Positions 38,141 to 40,237 of a DNA stretch of 40,237 bases are shown here, piece after piece. This DNA is from a virus. The first letter of the stretch is position 1. Each line of letters opens with the position of its first letter. Position numbers and translations under genes: made by a program. Below the pieces are notes generated by a model. That model saw nothing but the letters and a program-made list of their open reading frames with translations, was not told where the DNA came from and did no database searches. The DNA lies in IMG/VR virus record IMGVR_UViG_3300020424_000647, positions 1 to 40,237 of that record; one strand, 5' to 3'.

Positions 38141-38593
38141 TTATAGATAACGATCTGCTCCCAAATCGTCGACTGTGAATGTTTTATATACTTTAAGCTC
38201 TTTAAAAATTGTACTGGTATTTACTGGCTTTTGCGGATCAATATTAATAGCATATTTCTCTGCAACTTGCACAGCGGACTTATATCCATTAGTATCTTTA
38301 TATATTACTACCTCTAGGTCCCGTTTGTCAAATCTTTCTGTCAAAAAAAGTGTATAAAATGCACCTAGTGATATTCCTATATCACAGTACATATTTTCTG
38401 TTATTAACATCCACGGATCTGGCCAATGATCAGTGTGATCTGGCTCAAGGTAGTGATTTACTATTGGTGCTTTTGCCCAAAATTTTGCTACTTCATGTAG
38501 CATTTCATCTCTGTTAAGATATTGAATGTTTTGTCTAAACTTGCGCCAGGCTGAAATTCTATCTTCAGGACGCAATTCAAAAATGTTTTGCAT
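38141..38593 (-). CDS. Conserved hypothetical phage protein, 150 aa
   Basis: A soluble protein with an N-terminal helical part (about 1-45), a Trp/Pro/Asp-rich loop (HWPDPWMLI) and a C-terminal alpha/beta part. No motif recognised. A TATAAATA box ends 7 nt before its ATG; AGGT lies between. It sits just upstream of nrdA on the same strand. Confidence 0.75.
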   Translation of the reverse strand: MQNIFELRPEDRISAWRKFRQNIQYLNRDEMLHEVAKFWAKAPIVNHYLEPDHTDHWPDPWMLITENMYCDIGISLGAFYTLFLTERFDKRDLEVVIYKDTNGYKSAVQVAEKYAINIDPQKPVNTSTIFKELKVYKTFTVDDLGADRYL

Positions 38594-38599
38594 GTTACC

Positions 38600-38607
38600 T
38601 ATTTATA
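38600..38607 (-). promoter_or_regulatory. T4-type late box TATAAATA close to an ATG
   Basis: Perfect core 7 nt before the 38593 ATG, giving a start within a base or two of the codon if T4 geometry holds. Confidence 0.5.
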
Positions 38608-38612
38608 ATTGA

Positions 38613-40193
38613 TTAGGTTGCGAATTCTCTAATTCTGTAGTTAAGTGTTGCACCACTTCCAGTGCTTGTTGATGTATATGTAATTGTTCCAGAAAGGGTA
38701 TCTATGAAGAAAGCCACACCACAATCAACATTTTCACTATAATCTTGATCTAAAGTATAACCTGCAGTATTACTACCAGCAACTTTTAGAGATCCTGTAC
38801 GAACTGCTGTGCCTCTTTTTAGAGTAAAATCAATTATTGCGTTCTCAGGAACTGACTCATCAAAATCAATACCAGTTGAACTTGCTGGTGTATTATTGTC
38901 AGCCAATGTAAGTTCTTGTCCTGGTGATTCTCTGTGTGTACCGTATGCAATATGATCACTTGCTATTAGTCCATAGACTTTCTTTTTGTTGTTTTGAATA
39001 CGTGGATGAACTGCGTCATCGGCAGTTGTACGATCAAACGTATCTCCTAAACTGTAGTTATTTTCGCCATCATAGTCAATCACTGGAAAAGATGGATTAC
39101 CTACACCTAATAATTGATTTCCAACATCCTTATATGTGTTAAAAGCACTTACAAAATCTTTGACAGTAAATGTTCTTACTCCAATATTATGGATCTTGTC
39201 AAATAAACTATGTGTTACTTTAACACCTTGTGGACCATTTCCTGATATAATGTTTTCACCACAAATAATGGCTTGGAATAAAAATGTAAAATTACACTCA
39301 TCAAATACAACATTACTAATTTCTGTGTCACAATCAAATCCAACGTTAGTACGACTAAAGTTACAACGGTTAAAAGTAATCATAAAACTTCTTGTACCAG
39401 TATCTTCTTTGGCAAATACTGCTCTGTGACGACTTCCAATGTTAGTTGGAGCAGTACTATCATTTGGATGATTTCCTACAAAACTACAATCATCAAAATG
39501 TATGGATTGTCCTTGTTCTACAAAGAATACATCAAAATTAGTATTGTTTTTAAATCTAATACCAGTAATGAATATACTTCTAGGATAGTCAGCACCACCT
39601 AGTCCCATACTTACACCAACTTGTTGTCTGCTATCTGCTAGTCTTGCAACATAGTCTGGTGTTGCTCCTTCATATCTAAAGGTAGTTGCTCCTATTCCAG
39701 AACCAACTAGTCTTGCTTCGTGTGGGATTTTTAGAGTACTTTTAATTGCATATATACCAGGTGGAAAGTAAATTGTTTTTTTACTTTTTGCATTTGTTGC
39801 TTCACGACAGTAAACTTGATAAAGCATCCAATTGATAGCACCTGAATCATCTGTAGTACCATCACCAACGACTCCAAAATCTCTTGCATTAACAAAGTCA
39901 TCAAGTTTATTTTGTAATGTACGTTGGATATCACCAACAGTTTCACTTGTTTGTGCAGTATATCCTACATCAGTGCCTTTGTAAACATAACTTGAAATTG
40001 AACCAAGTATATCTGTATACTGTGTTAGTACTTCTGTGTTACCAATTACTGGTGCACCTTCTTCTTGTGGACCGTTTCCAATAAACAATCTTCGTTCATC
40101 TACTGCCCAGCCAAATTCAGCCGCCGATAGTTGTGGTAAGTCTTGTACTAAACCTCGTCTGTGTTGTACTCTTGAAATTTGAATTACTGCCAT
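38613..40193 (-). CDS. Tailspike-like protein with Mtd-like N-terminus and beta-helix
   Basis: The 526-aa protein starts QISRVQHRRGLVQDLPQL then AAEFGWAVDERRLFIGNG (about 4-40), like the virion-attachment end of major tropism determinant proteins. VNARDFGVVGDGTTDDSGAI (about 105-124) and YFPPGIYAIKSTLKIP open a pectate-lyase-type beta-helix (about 105-400), and a beta-rich end follows. I chose the ATG at 40193 because AGGAG precedes it; an earlier ATG would start inside the late box. It probably binds or cuts surface glycans. Confidence 0.85.
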   Translation of the reverse strand: MAVIQISRVQHRRGLVQDLPQLSAAEFGWAVDERRLFIGNGPQEEGAPVIGNTEVLTQYTDILGSISSYVYKGTDVGYTAQTSETVGDIQRTLQNKLDDFVNARDFGVVGDGTTDDSGAINWMLYQVYCREATNAKSKKTIYFPPGIYAIKSTLKIPHEARLVGSGIGATTFRYEGATPDYVARLADSRQQVGVSMGLGGADYPRSIFITGIRFKNNTNFDVFFVEQGQSIHFDDCSFVGNHPNDSTAPTNIGSRHRAVFAKEDTGTRSFMITFNRCNFSRTNVGFDCDTEISNVVFDECNFTFLFQAIICGENIISGNGPQGVKVTHSLFDKIHNIGVRTFTVKDFVSAFNTYKDVGNQLLGVGNPSFPVIDYDGENNYSLGDTFDRTTADDAVHPRIQNNKKKVYGLIASDHIAYGTHRESPGQELTLADNNTPASSTGIDFDESVPENAIIDFTLKRGTAVRTGSLKVAGSNTAGYTLDQDYSENVDCGVAFFIDTLSGTITYTSTSTGSGATLNYRIREFAT

Positions 40194-40221
40194 TGTGATT
40201 GTACTCCTAGTAGTATTGTAG

Positions 40222-40229
40222 TATTTATA
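40222..40229 (-). promoter_or_regulatory. T4-type late box TATAAATA (extended ACTAC)
   Basis: Perfect core 29 nt before the tailspike-like ATG. Late class fits a virion gene. Confidence 0.7.
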
Positions 40230-40237
40230 CAATTATA

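Overview
The window looks like part of a large T4-like (myovirus) phage genome from a marine habitat. It is AT-rich and densely packed, nearly all genes lie on the minus strand, and many overlap by 1-20 nt or share TAATG/ATGA junctions. Two promoter classes are visible: sigma70-type sites (TTGACA, 16-18 nt, TATAAT-like) and T4-type late boxes (TATAAATA, several extended as TATAAATACTACT). Class Ia ribonucleotide reductase with glutaredoxin, a DexA-type exonuclease, bS21, Hsp20, SNase and a SleB-type hydrolase fit a pelagimyophage- or cyanomyophage-like virus. A circularly permuted two-piece tmRNA points to an alphaproteobacterial host. SAR11 is a reasonable guess but is inference.

Layout. 1-2319 (minus): small genes and tRNA-Thr/tRNA-Ser. 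2431-6497 (plus): a coupled five-gene cassette of oxygenase-like, methyltransferase, SGNH-like, radical SAM and sulfotransferase-like genes. 6478-8155 (minus): two more oxygenase-like genes. 8173-13316: DUF3307-like membrane protein, coiled-coil and exported proteins with a Cys-rich repeat protein, and a Fis-like regulator. 13462-14686: small genes plus a pseudoazurin, behind a long leader with three hairpins that share one loop. 14961-21392: GMP reductase, DexA-like nuclease, sulfotransferase-like and oxygenase-like genes, and TctA/TctC transporter genes. 21389-24241: nucleotidyltransferase, APS-kinase-like protein, NqrM-like and zf-CHCC-like proteins, pyruvyltransferase-like protein and ClpS. 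24246-29115: ExbB/ExbD-like membrane module, Hsp20 with a ROSE-like leader, bS21 and a large coiled-coil membrane protein. 29140-31934: SleB-type hydrolase, SNase, SGNH-like protein and a mini-transcript. 31966-33733: tRNA-Arg/tRNA-Trp, a GC-rich structured RNA candidate, and the split tmRNA. 33782-40193: membrane protein, LSm-like protein, glutaredoxin, NrdB, NrdA and a tailspike-like protein.

How the parts may work together (inference). The host-takeover genes fall into themes: ribosome and proteolysis control (tmRNA, ClpS, bS21, Hsp20); nucleotide supply (NrdAB, glutaredoxin, GMP reductase); membrane energetics and uptake (pseudoazurin, NqrM-like, zf-CHCC, TctA/TctC, ExbB/D-like); and chemical tailoring, possibly sulfation, with repeated pairs of sulfotransferase-like and oxygenase-like genes.

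The strongest new observation is the tmRNA. Its acceptor piece (about 33673-33733) and coding piece (about 33133-33289; tag ANDNFANEDFALAA) are separated by an intervening segment that holds a complete 114-codon gene. The acceptor-stem and P2 pairings between the two pieces can both be read from the sequence.
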